A stretch of 5,053 bases of DNA, taken from NCBI GenBank assembly GCA_018268545.1, contig JAFDWI010000019.1, positions 1 to 5,053 on the forward strand. The letters run 5' to 3'. Each line of letters opens with the position of its first letter. The stretch's first letter is position 1. The notes under the pieces are model-generated. The model was given only the letters and a program-made list of their open reading frames with translations, was not told the DNA's origin and made no database searches. The position numbers were made by a program, and so were the translations under genes. Source of the stretch: Actinomycetota bacterium. Its GTDB lineage: Bacteria > Actinomycetota > Acidimicrobiia > Acidimicrobiales > Iamiaceae. Positions 1-5,053 of the stretch are shown piece by piece.

Positions 1-32
1 CCCCGATGATGCTTCCGTTGCAGACGTCGAGC

Positions 33-49
33 CGGTCTGGTGGCGACCG
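33..49 (-). terminator. weak hairpin just past the nucleotidyltransferase stop
   Basis: A short inverted repeat (CGGTC at 33-37, GACCG at 45-49, 7-base loop) begins one base beyond the stop codon of the minus-strand nucleotidyltransferase gene. It has no T-tract and only 5-base arms, so it could be chance in GC-rich DNA. Nothing else was recognised in positions 1-50. Confidence 0.2.
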
Positions 50-50
50 A

Positions 51-611
51 TCAGGTGCCGTCGAGCTCGGCCACCAGGCCGCTGACCTTCGCGAGGAAGG
101 TCGCCCGATCGTCGCCGCCGAGCAGCGCGGCGACCGCTTCCGTGAGCTGCGTGAGGTCGATTGAACCGGTGGACACCATGGTTGCAATGTCCAGCGCATC
201 TTTCGGGCGCGCGAAGAACGTCTTGAACACGGCGAGGTCCGAGCACGCAAGCACCGGGATCTCGATTCCGGCGAAGGGAACGAACCGTCGGTTCGCCGCG
301 GCCTGATGGTGGAACGAATGCGTCGGCAAGAACACGTCGACGGGCGTTGCCTCCCACCACAGTCGCGCTTGGCCGTCTCGCTCGAAGGCCACGCGATCGC
401 GGTCGTCGACCGTGATCGGAGCGGGGAGCGAGCGCCGCAACAGCTCGACTTCGTCGGGGGAACAGAAGATGTTGAGGTCGATGTCGCTCGTTGCCCGTGG
501 CTCGGCGGTGCAGTAAGCGAGTGCCAATGCCCCGCCGAACGCATGCGTGAGGCCGGCGCTCTCGAGTGCTTCGTGCAGCCCGATGATCTTTGCGGTGAGG
601 CCCGAGGTCAC
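51..611 (-). CDS. nucleotidyltransferase-fold protein, AbiEii/MenT-like, candidate toxin
   Basis: This 186-residue protein has the signature of a small polymerase-beta-like nucleotidyltransferase. A GG pair at residues 26-27 is followed by a hydrophobic helix, then TSDIDL with the paired metal-binding Asp43 and Asp45, and a third acidic residue, Asp92, in PVDVF. A later helix, DLAVFKTFFARPKDALDI (residues 125-142), carries the K..R.KD..D pattern seen in AbiEii/AbiGii-type and related proteins. Members of this superfamily include toxins that transfer nucleotides to tRNA; that is family knowledge, and the substrate here is unknown. The GTG start at 609-611 overlaps the TGA stop of the upstream HTH gene (shared GTGA), so translational coupling is likely. 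The HTH-then-NTase order matches an antitoxin-toxin operon. It could instead be a resistance-type or housekeeping nucleotidyltransferase. The NTase fold is well supported; the toxin role is inferred. Confidence 0.85.
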   Translation of the reverse strand: MTSGLTAKIIGLHEALESAGLTHAFGGALALAYCTAEPRATSDIDLNIFCSPDEVELLRRSLPAPITVDDRDRVAFERDGQARLWWEATPVDVFLPTHSFHHQAAANRRFVPFAGIEIPVLACSDLAVFKTFFARPKDALDIATMVSTGSIDLTQLTEAVAALLGGDDRATFLAKVSGLVAELDGT

Positions 612-928
612 CGTTCCGTCAGTCGGTGCATCGGGGGCATCGTCAACGTCGGGCCGTGGCGTCGGGGGAGGTTGTCGGTCAGGTCGAGCAGCTCGCGAAG
701 CACTCGACCGTTGGCTTCGAGGTCGATGTCGGGCGCGGGTCGCACGACGAGTTCGAGGTGATCGCCGGTCGCGGCGATCAGGCGTGCCAACGTGTCCGAA
801 CGCGGCGTCCGTTCACCTCGTTCGTACAGACAGACCGCTGCCGCCGAAGTTCGGGCGCGTCGCGCGAGTTCGCGTTGGCTCAGGCCCGCGCGTTCACGCG
901 CCCGGCGGACAAGCGTGGCAGCATCCAT
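608..928 (-). CDS. XRE-family HTH regulator, candidate antitoxin
   Basis: This 106-residue protein has a classic Cro/CI-type helix-turn-helix at the N-terminus, about residues 4-55. Residues 16-24 (LSQRELARR) form the first HTH helix, residues 28-36 the recognition helix, and YERGERTP (residues 35-42) is the usual motif after it. The remaining 50 residues (HLELVVRP, then an acidic/leucine stretch LRELLDLTDNLPRR and a basic tail) have no recognised domain and could contact the downstream nucleotidyltransferase. The ATG at 926-928 has no room for a ribosome-binding site: inverted repeats start at 931, and a TAACAT box lies 6 bases upstream of the A. This suggests a leaderless message and autoregulation. 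The gene overlaps the nucleotidyltransferase by 4 bases. The DNA-binding role is well supported; the antitoxin role is inferred from operon structure. Confidence 0.87.
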   Translation of the reverse strand: MDAATLVRRARERAGLSQRELARRARTSAAAVCLYERGERTPRSDTLARLIAATGDHLELVVRPAPDIDLEANGRVLRELLDLTDNLPRRHGPTLTMPPMHRLTER

Positions 929-930
929 CC

Positions 931-959
931 CGTTATGTTATCGGATGCGATAACGCATC
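931..959 (-). promoter_or_regulatory. putative autoregulated leaderless promoter/operator of the HTH-NTase operon
   Basis: Two overlapping perfect inverted repeats sit directly upstream of the HTH gene. One is GTTATCG (937-943) with CGATAAC (948-954), spacer GATG. The other is GATGCG (944-949) with CGCATC (954-959), spacer ATAA. GTTAT is also repeated in tandem at 932-936 and 937-941. On the minus strand, TAACAT at 940-935 fits an actinobacterial -10 box (TANNNT) and is followed by 6 bases and then the ATG, placing a likely transcription start on the A of the start codon. No convincing -35 was found. A repressor bound here would cover the -10, as expected for XRE autoregulation. The repeats are seen directly; their function is inferred. 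Confidence 0.55.
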
Positions 960-980
960 GGGCATCATCGTTGTTCCAGC

Positions 981-994
981 CGTGCCGCGGCACG
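981..994. repeat. perfect 14-bp palindrome, possible operator
   Basis: CGTGCCGCGGCACG is identical to its reverse complement. It lies in the intergenic region between the divergent HTH gene and the membrane-protein gene, and overlaps a CACGTG hexamer at 991-996. It could be a dimeric-regulator site for either flanking gene. The self-complementarity is certain; the function is a guess. Confidence 0.35.
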
Positions 995-1010
995 TGACCG
1001 TGGCAATCGA

Positions 1011-1025
1011 CGACCGGCCCGGTCG
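1011..1025. repeat. inverted repeat CGACCG-GCC-CGGTCG
   Basis: Perfect 6-base arms (1011-1016 and 1020-1025) are separated by GCC in the same intergenic stretch. On the transcribed plus strand this could form a small hairpin in the leader of the membrane-protein gene, or act as an operator. In GC-rich DNA a repeat of this size can arise by chance. Confidence 0.25.
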
Positions 1026-1063
1026 ACCCCTGCCTCCGGAGCCTGATTTGGGGGATTTCCCTG

Positions 1064-2200
1064 ATGGTGCGCGGCGACGATCGGGCGCATCGTGGATCCA
1101 TGACCAACCACGGACCCAACTCAGACCCACACTTCGCACAGCTTCCGCCTCCGCCTCCGCCATCACGTCCGCCCGTGTCGCCGTTTCCGCCGAACGTGGC
1201 GCCGCCCCCACCCGGGGCGTCGCAATGGTGGACGACGCCGCCGTCGGGAGGTCCCGGCTGGCCGGGCGCGTTTCCGATGGGTCCGCCAGCGGCGGTGACC
1301 ACGGCGGACCCGCAGGAAACTCGGCGGCGCATCGAACTCGACGTGCGCAACGTGGTCCTCGGCCTGGGTGTGACATGCCTGTTCGCCGCTGCGGCCAGCT
1401 TCGTCGCGGTGAGCTGGGATTCCTTCGACGCGTCGATGCGAGCGGCGCTGCTCGTCGGAGCGACCGTCGCAACGTTCGTCGGCGGCATCGAACTGCGCCG
1501 CCGCGGCTTCAGCGGCACGGCCACGGCGCTGTCGTGGTTGACGGCCGTGCTCGCGTTCGTCGACCTGTTCGCGATCCAGCGCGCCGCGATCACCTCGATC
1601 CCGACGAGCACGACTGCGGCGATCGGTGGAATGGTGCTCTTCGCCCTGTTCGTCGCATCGACCACTTGGCGTCGCGACGCGGCCATGACAACCGGCGCTG
1701 TTATCGCATGGCTGCTCGGCTCGATGTCGGCCCTGTCAACCTGGAACGTGACCGGGCCGGACGTGTGGGTCCTGCCGAGCGCGGCGGTGATCGCGTGGCT
1801 GCAATGGCGTGCAACTGCAGCGAAACTCGCCGCCGGGTCCTGGGAGCGTTACGGCCTCGCTCTCGTCGTCGCCGCGGTGCCCGCGGTGGCCACCGCGCTC
1901 GGTGACCCGAACCTTGCCCGACCGCTGATCGTCATCGCGCTCGCAACCCTGGTGCTGGTCGCGGGCGTCCAGTTCCGCCACTTCGCGGCGGTGTGGGTCG
2001 GTGGCATGAGCCTCGGTGTGCTCGTCTCGGCGTACCTGGTCGACGCCCTGCGTGGCGTGCCCGGCTGGGCGGTGTTCGCCGGGGTCGGGATGGTGCTCCT
2101 CGGACTCGGGGCATTCATCGACCGGCGGATCCGCGCGGCGGCCCGGCTCGACACGCATGACGGGCGAAGCGCCGATGACCTCGTGGCCACATGGCGTTGA
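1064..2200 (+). CDS. proline-rich multi-pass membrane protein, SCO7613-like
   Basis: This 378-residue protein has a soluble N-terminus rich in Pro and Gly (residues 27-76, with PPPPPP and PPPP runs and a WW pair). About ten hydrophobic segments follow, near residues 96-117, 126-142, 150-171, 182-200, 206-224, 233-248, 263-280, 285-303, 307-326 and 333-352, and then a short polar tail with basic residues (DRRIRAAAR). The architecture resembles the actinobacterial 'SCO7613 C-terminal domain-containing' membrane proteins, which are usually much longer, so this would be a compact member. No catalytic motif is visible and the function is unknown. Start choice is uncertain: the ATG at 1064 has a GGGGG run 9 bases upstream, while the in-frame ATG at 1100 (MTNHGPN, 366 residues) gives a more typical beginning but has only a weak ribosome-binding site. 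No confident promoter was found. Confidence 0.8.
   Translation: MVRGDDRAHRGSMTNHGPNSDPHFAQLPPPPPPSRPPVSPFPPNVAPPPPGASQWWTTPPSGGPGWPGAFPMGPPAAVTTADPQETRRRIELDVRNVVLGLGVTCLFAAAASFVAVSWDSFDASMRAALLVGATVATFVGGIELRRRGFSGTATALSWLTAVLAFVDLFAIQRAAITSIPTSTTAAIGGMVLFALFVASTTWRRDAAMTTGAVIAWLLGSMSALSTWNVTGPDVWVLPSAAVIAWLQWRATAAKLAAGSWERYGLALVVAAVPAVATALGDPNLARPLIVIALATLVLVAGVQFRHFAAVWVGGMSLGVLVSAYLVDALRGVPGWAVFAGVGMVLLGLGAFIDRRIRAAARLDTHDGRSADDLVATWR
1145..1161 (+). repeat. CCGCCT hexamer tandem repeat encoding a proline run
   Basis: Nearly three copies of the hexamer CCGCCT occur in frame within the membrane-protein gene and encode part of its PPPPPP stretch. The alternation of CCG and CCT codons makes a short microsatellite that could gain or lose two-proline units without a frameshift. 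Confidence 0.5.
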
Positions 2201-2262
2201 GTCGGGCCGCTTCGTCCCAGGCCGCGACATGCGTGGAAGAATCCACCTTCGACACTGGTGCG

Positions 2263-2267
2263 AGGAG
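2263..2267 (+). promoter_or_regulatory. strong Shine-Dalgarno AGGAG deciding the start at 2273
   Basis: AGGAG lies 5 bases before the ATG at 2273. It overlaps the region just downstream of an in-frame GTG at 2258, so translation almost certainly begins at 2273 and not at the earlier GTG. It is the clearest ribosome-binding site in the window. In the 72-base gap before the gene, GTGGA (2233-2237) and TCCAC (2242-2246) form a small inverted repeat with a 4-base spacer. No clear -35/-10 pair was seen. Confidence 0.75.
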
Positions 2268-2272
2268 CAACC

Positions 2273-3019
2273 ATGACCATCATCGACGAAACCGCAGACA
2301 ACCGCTTCGCCGTCACCATCGACGGTCACGAGGCGCAACTCGTCTACCGGGTCGAGGCGAATCGCGTGGTCCTGGTGCACACTGAAGTGCCTGAGGCCCT
2401 CGGTGGCCAGGGGATCGGCGCTGCCTTGGTCACCGCGGCGGTCGAGCGTTGCGAAACCACCGGCGAGACACTGGAGCCGGAGTGCACCTACGCCCAGGGT
2501 TGGCTGCGCAAGCACCCCGACGTGGCCGAACGGGTGACGGTCGACTGGCCCGCCGATCCGGCCGACGATGCTCCGGCGATGTCGCCGTTCGATGCCGAAT
2601 ACGAGCCGAGTTCGTGGGACATGATCGCGGCCGAGGTCGCACGCTACGAGCAGTCGAACGGGACAGCGGCGAGCGAACTCGTCGGTGACGAGTGGATCGT
2701 GTTGTGGACGATCGGGGCGAAGTCCGGGCACGTCCGCAAAACACCGCTCGTGCGCACCAGCGATGGCACCGGCCGCTACGCGGTCATCGGCTCACAAGGG
2801 GGCGCGCCGACGAATCCGAACTGGGTGCACAACTTGCGTGCCCACCCGATCGCCCGCGTCCAGGACGGTGCCGTCGTCCACGAACTCGTCGCCCGAGAAG
2901 CCGAGGGCGACGAGAAGGCGACGTGGTGGGCCCGGGCAATGGCGGTCTGGCCGTCCTATGACGACTACCAGGCGGCGACGGACCGCTGGATCCCGCTGTT
3001 CGTGCTCGAACCCGGCTGA
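2273..3019 (+). CDS. fusion of small GNAT acetyltransferase and F420-dependent nitroreductase-family domain
   Basis: This 248-residue, two-domain protein starts at an ATG with a strong AGGAG. Residues 1-90 match the compact GNAT family of NATD1/COG2388 (Acetyltransf_CG). They contain NRFAVTIDGHEAQLVYR, HTEVPEALGGQGIGAALV (the acetyl-CoA pyrophosphate loop, residues 36-53) and PECTYAQGWLRKHPDV, with Cys71 at the position where the family has its conserved cysteine. A linker of about 20 residues rich in Asp, Pro and Ala follows. Residues 110-248 look like a Ddn-type deazaflavin-dependent reductase: WTIGAKSGHVRKTPLVR (residues 145-161), IGSQGGAPTNPNWVHNLRAHP (residues 172-192), a WW pair, and YDDYQAATDRWIPLFVLEP at the end. 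In that family these motifs form the split beta-barrel that binds F420. The substrate is unknown, and no transmembrane segment or signal peptide is seen. The gene follows the membrane-protein gene on the same strand with a 72-base gap, so it may or may not be co-transcribed. Domain identities are confident; the meaning of the fusion is open. Confidence 0.9.
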   Translation: MTIIDETADNRFAVTIDGHEAQLVYRVEANRVVLVHTEVPEALGGQGIGAALVTAAVERCETTGETLEPECTYAQGWLRKHPDVAERVTVDWPADPADDAPAMSPFDAEYEPSSWDMIAAEVARYEQSNGTAASELVGDEWIVLWTIGAKSGHVRKTPLVRTSDGTGRYAVIGSQGGAPTNPNWVHNLRAHPIARVQDGAVVHELVAREAEGDEKATWWARAMAVWPSYDDYQAATDRWIPLFVLEPG

Positions 3020-3032
3020 TCCATCATCCGCA

Positions 3033-3058
3033 CGTCGGGACGTCGACCGCTCCCGACG
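3033..3058 (+). terminator. hairpin downstream of the GNAT-reductase gene
   Basis: A perfect 8-base inverted repeat, CGTCGGGA (3033-3040) and TCCCGACG (3051-3058), with a 10-base loop begins 13 bases after the stop codon of the plus-strand gene. No T-tract follows, which is common for proposed actinobacterial terminators. A termination role fits its place between convergent genes. Confidence 0.5.
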
Positions 3059-3115
3059 ACGGCGAGTCCCTCCTCGACGCCGCAGCCTGCATCGAGCAGG
3101 CTGGAGTCGCCGTCG
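3057..3115. terminator. nested hairpin, probable bidirectional terminator between convergent genes
   Basis: The inner stem is AGCCTGC (3084-3090) with GCAGGCT (3096-3102), perfect, closing a 5-base loop. The outer arms CGACGGCGAGTCC (3057-3069) and GGAGTCGCCGTCG (3103-3115) pair at 12 of 13 positions. A 14-base bulge (3070-3083) separates inner and outer stems on the left side, whereas the right arms abut directly. The structure ends 6 bases before the acyl-CoA ligase stop codon, so it can serve the minus-strand operon, and it also follows the plus-strand gene. No T-tract is present on either strand. The pairing is certain; the termination function is inferred. Confidence 0.6.
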
Positions 3116-3121
3116 GCGGCG

Positions 3122-4660
3122 TCACTGCAGGAGGCGTTTGAGGAGTTTGCCGGTCGGCAGGCGAGGGAGTTCGTCGACGATACGGACCTCGCGCGGGCAC
3201 TTGAAGTGCGCGAGGCGGTCCCGGCACAAAGCGATCAACTCGTCGGGAAGGCTCCCGGGGTCTGCGCCTTCGGCGGGTTGGACGAACGCCGTGACCTGCT
3301 CACCCATGTCCGGATCGGGCGTGCCGATCACCGCCACGTCGTCGACCCCGGGGTGACCGATGAACACGTCCTCGATCTCGCGGGGGTAGATGTTCACCCC
3401 GCCCGAGATGATCATGTTCGACACCCGGTCGGTCAGGTACAGGAACCCCTCGGCGTCGAGCCGACCGACATCACCCAAAGTCGACCAGTTCCGCTCGACA
3501 TCCCACGCCGCAGCGGTCTTGTCCGGGTCGCCGTGGTACTCCCATCGACGCGTGGTCTCGAACCAGATCTGGCCTTCGTCTCCGACCGGAACTTCCTTGC
3601 CGGCCGCATCGGTGATGTGGACCGCGCCCTGGAGCGACCGTCCGACCGAACCGGGGTGCGTCAGCCAATCTTCCGGGCCGATCACACAGAACCCGTTGCC
3701 CTCGGACCCCGCGTAGTACTCGTACAGGATCGGCCCCAACCACTCCATCACCGCCCGCTTCACCTCGACCGGACATGGCGCGGCGGCATGGACCACGACC
3801 TGCAAGCTGGATGTGTCATAGCGCGTCCGTGTCGACTCGGGCAGCTTGAGCAGGCGGATGAGATGGGTTGGCACGACCTGCAGATGCGTGATCCGGTGGG
3901 TTTCGATCGCGGCGAGCAACCCTTCGGGGTCGAACGATTCCATCACGACGACCGGCACGCCGAGACACTGTGCACCCGAGGTCCAGCCCGCAGGTGCCGC
4001 GTGATACAGCGGCGCAGGCGACAGGTACGTCGATTCGGCGGTGAAACCGAACAAGTGGGTCAACATCGCACAGAACGGTTGCGGGCGACCCAATTCGGCG
4101 CCGACGGGTCCGGGCACGATCCCCTTGGGTCGCCCGGTCGTGCCCGAGGAATAGAACATCCACTGGCCCGCGCACTCGGTCGCCCGTTGGGCCGGGGTGA
4201 GCGAACGTGGGTCGCCGACAGCGGCGATCGCGGCACCGAAGTCATCCAAGCCGTCCAGCGCGCCCCCCACCGAGAGCGCGACGTCCAGCCCATCGAGCCG
4301 TTCCACCGTGGCGGTCGCGAGCCCAGCAAGCTGCGTCGAGCTCACCAGCGCCTTCGCGCCACAATCGGCCGCGATGAAAGCGGCCTCCTCGGCCGTGAGG
4401 TGGTGGTTCACGGGGGTCACATACAGTCCACTGGACAGTCCCGCCCAGATCGTCGTGAAGAACTCTGGGCGGTTGTCGAGCAGAACGGCGAGATGATCGC
4501 CGGGTCGCAGCCCAGCATCGTGGAACACCTGCGCGAGTCGCCGCGCACCATCGGCCAGTTCGCCATAGGTGAGCGCCCTCGAGCCGTCGGCCATCGTGAC
4601 CGCCAGACGGTCGGGGTGCTCGGCGGCAACCGCGAACGGATGTTGTCCGGCCGCATCCAT
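3122..4660 (-). CDS. class I AMP-forming acyl-CoA ligase (FadD-type)
   Basis: This 512-residue enzyme of the ANL superfamily would activate a carboxylic acid with ATP to an acyl-adenylate and then transfer it to CoA. Core motifs are all present: the P-loop YSSGTTGRPKG (residues 170-180), YEYYAGSEG (313-321) at the YGxTE position, STLGDVG (393-399) with the ribose-binding Asp397, the hinge LTDRVSNMIISGGVNIYPREIE (409-430), and PTGKLLKRLL at the end with the adenylation Lys505. The length is normal for the family. The reading frame stays open upstream to 4906, but that stretch is Arg/Gly-rich, lacks family similarity and lies antisense-free over the amidohydrolase gene in another frame. The ATG at 4660 is therefore chosen, since the ANL N-domain begins right after it. 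That ATG lies 5 bases after the amidohydrolase stop, so the two genes are probably coupled. The closest look-alikes are mycobacterial FadD4-like acyl-CoA synthetases; the substrate cannot be assigned. Confidence 0.93.
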   Translation of the reverse strand: MDAAGQHPFAVAAEHPDRLAVTMADGSRALTYGELADGARRLAQVFHDAGLRPGDHLAVLLDNRPEFFTTIWAGLSSGLYVTPVNHHLTAEEAAFIAADCGAKALVSSTQLAGLATATVERLDGLDVALSVGGALDGLDDFGAAIAAVGDPRSLTPAQRATECAGQWMFYSSGTTGRPKGIVPGPVGAELGRPQPFCAMLTHLFGFTAESTYLSPAPLYHAAPAGWTSGAQCLGVPVVVMESFDPEGLLAAIETHRITHLQVVPTHLIRLLKLPESTRTRYDTSSLQVVVHAAAPCPVEVKRAVMEWLGPILYEYYAGSEGNGFCVIGPEDWLTHPGSVGRSLQGAVHITDAAGKEVPVGDEGQIWFETTRRWEYHGDPDKTAAAWDVERNWSTLGDVGRLDAEGFLYLTDRVSNMIISGGVNIYPREIEDVFIGHPGVDDVAVIGTPDPDMGEQVTAFVQPAEGADPGSLPDELIALCRDRLAHFKCPREVRIVDELPRLPTGKLLKRLLQ

Positions 4661-4665
4661 GCCGA

Positions 4666-5053
4666 TCAACCGCCGCTTCGACGGGACAGCACCCGGAACG
4701 CGGCGTCGCCGAGGAACTCGGCCATCGCGGCCTCGTCCAAGTCGACCGCCCGAGCCGCCGCGAGTGCACGACCACAGTCCAGGATCGGATGGTCCGACGC
4801 GAACCACACGCGTCCGCGGCCCCGCGACGAACCCATGAACCGGACCATCGCCGGGTCGAGGTACGTGGCCAGGTACGCCGAGGTCATGACGTACAGCTGC
4901 GGCCACTTCATCATGTAGCCGATCAGCAACTGCTCATAGGGGTGACCCATGTGCGCGCCGATCACGGTGAGGTCCGGAAAGTCGATGAGCACGTCTTCCA
5001 GCAGACGGGGATCCTGGCAGGCCGAACGCACCTGGGGACCCGGCACACCGACG
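4666..5053 (-). CDS. amidohydrolase-2 (COG2159) TIM-barrel metal hydrolase, C-terminal part
   Basis: The frame is open to the right edge of the window, so only about the last 129 residues are present and the true start lies outside. The visible part contains GVPGPQVRSACQDP, then a helix and DFPDLTVIGAHMGHPYE, with a conserved His encoded at 4951-4953. WFASDHPILD follows, with the likely metal-ligand Asp encoded at 4792-4794, and the gene ends with the usual short helix (AEFLGDAAFRVL). These are hallmarks of the amidohydrolase-2 family, which includes ACMS-decarboxylase-like lyases and hydrolases using one divalent metal ion. The GTG at 5044-5046 is an internal codon, because family sequence continues upstream of it. 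The gene is immediately upstream of the acyl-CoA ligase (5-base gap), suggesting one operon in which the hydrolase or decarboxylase acts on a related carboxylate or thioester pathway intermediate. The family call is confident; the reaction is unknown. Confidence 0.87.
   Translation of the reverse strand, partial: VGVPGPQVRSACQDPRLLEDVLIDFPDLTVIGAHMGHPYEQLLIGYMMKWPQLYVMTSAYLATYLDPAMVRFMGSSRGRGRVWFASDHPILDCGRALAAARAVDLDEAAMAEFLGDAAFRVLSRRSGG

Noticed and set aside
40..306. 88-residue open frame on the plus strand
   Set aside because: It is antisense to the nucleotidyltransferase gene, which has clear catalytic motifs. The Ser/Ala/Arg-rich product has no recognisable feature.
1145..1161. short tandem repeat considered as a possible array or CRISPR-like element
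   Set aside because: It is a 6-base repeat encoding prolines inside a gene, without spacers.
547..1905. 452-residue open frame on the plus strand
   Set aside because: It runs across the HTH gene, the intergenic palindromes and the membrane-protein gene in another frame. Its product is Arg-rich and has no domain.
2258..2272. GTG start adding five residues to the GNAT-reductase protein
   Set aside because: The strong AGGAG at 2263-2267 lies downstream of that GTG and is ideally spaced for the ATG at 2273.
1736..2731. 331-residue open frame on the minus strand
   Set aside because: It is antisense to both the membrane protein and the GNAT-reductase gene, with His/Arg/Asp-rich low-similarity translation typical of a shadow frame.
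4661..4906. 82-residue N-terminal extension of the acyl-CoA ligase
   Set aside because: It overlaps the amidohydrolase gene in a different frame and is Arg/Gly-rich without ANL similarity. The ligase domain begins right after the ATG at 4660.
3206..4918. 570-residue open frame on the plus strand, opposite the acyl-CoA ligase
   Set aside because: It is antisense to a gene with full motif support, its product is rich in Arg, His and Gly with no recognisable domain, and long antisense frames are expected in GC-rich coding DNA.

Overview
The window is GC-rich (roughly two thirds G+C by eye) and densely packed with genes. It reads as a chromosomal segment from a high-GC actinobacterium. Support comes from a deazaflavin (F420)-dependent nitroreductase-family domain, a short SCO7613-like membrane protein, a FadD-type acyl-CoA ligase next to a COG2159 amidohydrolase, and what looks like a leaderless promoter. 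An Acidimicrobiia-like or other environmental actinobacterium would fit, but the sequence alone does not fix the taxon.

Layout: (1) Positions 51-928, minus strand, hold a two-gene operon. An XRE-type helix-turn-helix protein comes first, followed with a 4-base GTGA overlap by a small nucleotidyltransferase of the AbiEii/MenT-like superfamily. This is a candidate toxin-antitoxin module. Its start codon lies 2 bases from a set of overlapping inverted repeats that cover the probable -10 box. (2) Positions 929-1063 are a divergent intergenic region rich in palindromes. (3) Positions 1064-2200, plus strand, encode a proline-rich protein with about ten membrane segments. (4) Positions 2273-3019, plus strand, encode an unusual two-domain protein: a small GNAT acetyltransferase of the NATD1/COG2388 type fused to a Ddn-like F420-dependent reductase domain. 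(5) Positions 3020-3121 separate two convergent genes and contain strong hairpins without T-tracts, probably a bidirectional terminator. (6) Positions 3122-5053, minus strand, hold an amidohydrolase that runs off the right edge and, 5 bases downstream of it, a complete class I acyl-CoA ligase. These two are probably co-transcribed and belong to a catabolic or lipid-type pathway whose substrate cannot be read from the sequence.

The items most worth following up are the XRE-nucleotidyltransferase pair with its operator, and the GNAT-F420 reductase fusion. No RNA genes, insertion sequences or CRISPR arrays were seen.
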